Shown here: positions 13,936 to 14,441 of the stretch, in pieces
Layout of the letters: every line of letters begins with the position of its first letter
How positions within the stretch are numbered: the first letter of the stretch is position 1
Assembly (NCBI GenBank): GCA_964247295.1
Contig: CAXTTV010000127.1
Span: forward strand, 1 to 14,441
Reading direction: 5' to 3'
Length of the DNA: 14,441 nt
Origin: CAXTTV01 sp964247295
GTDB lineage: Bacteria; Chloroflexota; Ktedonobacteria; Ktedonobacterales; Ktedonobacteraceae
Made by a program: the position numbers and the translations under genes
Notes under the pieces: model-generated
What the model was told of the DNA's origin: nothing
Database searches by the model: none
Seen by the model: only the letters and a program-made list of their open reading frames with translations

Positions 13936-14050
13936 ACGGCGACGTTTTATTTTCCCGTAGGGCTGCCCCTATAGTATCGTCAAAGCTGAAGAGCTTAACT
14001 ACCGTGTTCGGGATGGGAACGGGTGTACCCTCTTCGCTCTAGTCACCGGC
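13936..14050 (-). rRNA. 5S ribosomal RNA
   Basis: On the minus strand the conserved ACACCCGTTCCCATCCCGAA core is followed by CACGGTAGTTAAGCTCTTCA, unmistakable for bacterial 5S rRNA. The terminal helix is CGGTGAC at the 5' end with GTCGCCG at the 3' end, which sets the ends to within a few bases and the length to about 115. Confidence 0.95.
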
Positions 14051-14169
14051 TCGCCTTTGCATACAGGCGTCCGTTTCTGAGTATCTACACTGTTTATCTG
14101 TGAACTGGATTTTGCTGAGACTCGCCAGAACCGCGATCTCCTTCCCACTGAGAAAGCAAGAACAGGATG
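14051..14169 (-). other. 23S-5S internal transcribed spacer
   Basis: About 120 bases between the 23S 3' end and the 5S 5' end. No tRNA or open frame is seen in it. Confidence 0.6.
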
Positions 14170-14441
14170 AAAACAAGCCGTTCGATCATTAGTCACGCTT
14201 AGCTCCAACTGTTGCCAGCCTTGCACCTGCGCTCTATCAACCAGATCTTCTTTCTGGGATCTTATTCCTAAGAGGGAGAACTCATCTTGAGTGCGGCTTC
14301 GCGCTTAGATGCCTTCAGCGCTTATCCCTTCTGAGCGTAGCTATCCAGCTGTGGAGGAAGCCCCCCAACTGGCTCACCAGCGGCCCAGCCATCTCGGTCC
14401 TCTCGTACTGAAGATGACGCCCCTCAATTCTCCCACGCCCA
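14170..14441 (-). rRNA. 23S ribosomal RNA, 3' end (partial)
   Basis: The minus strand shows the sarcin-ricin loop region AGTACGAGAGGACC (near 14400), then the conserved GGGATAAGCGCTGAAGGCAT and CTAAGCGCGAAGCC segments of the 23S 3' domain. The 3' end is placed near 14170 by comparison with other bacterial 23S termini and may be off by about 10 bases. The 5' part lies beyond the right edge of the window. Confidence 0.93.

Noticed and set aside
1..14441. CRISPR array or prophage
   Set aside because: No regularly spaced repeat set beyond the two copies at the left edge, and no phage structural or integrase genes.

Overview
The window looks like chromosomal DNA from an F420-producing bacterium of the Chloroflexota, most likely a Ktedonobacteria-type soil organism. 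This is an inference. It rests on three predicted F420-dependent oxidoreductases, a type II citrate synthase beside a helix-turn-helix protein, a MoxR/DUF58 pair, a HerA-like ATPase, and intergenic regions rich in GC-rich inverted repeats. The code is the standard bacterial one, because several genes here end in TGA. No phage, CRISPR array or complete transposon is visible; only a short repeat at the left edge resembles an insertion-sequence end.

Layout. Bases 1-60 hold two copies of a 15-base repeat. Two paralogous Rv2061-type F420 flavin-reductase-like genes follow on the minus strand (139-981). Next come tRNA-Lys(UUU) at 1214-1285, a stand-alone CheY-like receiver (1711-2109) and a YtxH-like membrane protein (2191-2484), all on the plus strand. 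A minus-strand two-gene unit (3331 to 2542) encodes an AhpD/carboxymuconolactone-decarboxylase-type protein and an overlapping 82-residue protein. A type II citrate synthase (4560-3421, minus) is divergent from an 89-residue HTH protein (5036-5305). Between them lies a long spacer with a transposon-like inverted repeat.

From 12580 down to 5379 the minus strand carries two transcription units. The first is a tightly packed five-gene set: HAS-barrel-like protein, HerA-like ATPase, small polytopic membrane protein, family 9 glycosyltransferase, and a proline/threonine-rich bitopic membrane protein. The second is a MoxR AAA+ ATPase and a DUF58 protein with a 4-base overlap and their own promoter. 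A plus-strand LLM-class F420 oxidoreductase (12880-13839) precedes the 3' end of an rRNA operon on the minus strand: 5S at 13936-14050 and a partial 23S from about 14170 to the window edge.

The most notable item is the AhpD-like gene. Its frame is interrupted exactly once, by a TGA at the second cysteine of the CxxC redox motif, and a 7-bp hairpin with a G-containing apical loop starts 12 nt after that TGA. This is the geometry of a bacterial selenocysteine insertion element, so the gene is annotated here as a probable CxxU selenoprotein (2777-3331). A conventional annotation would split it into two hypothetical pieces or call it a pseudogene. The second most interesting item is the citrate synthase beside a free-standing HTH domain of the type fused to citrate synthases in other bacteria.
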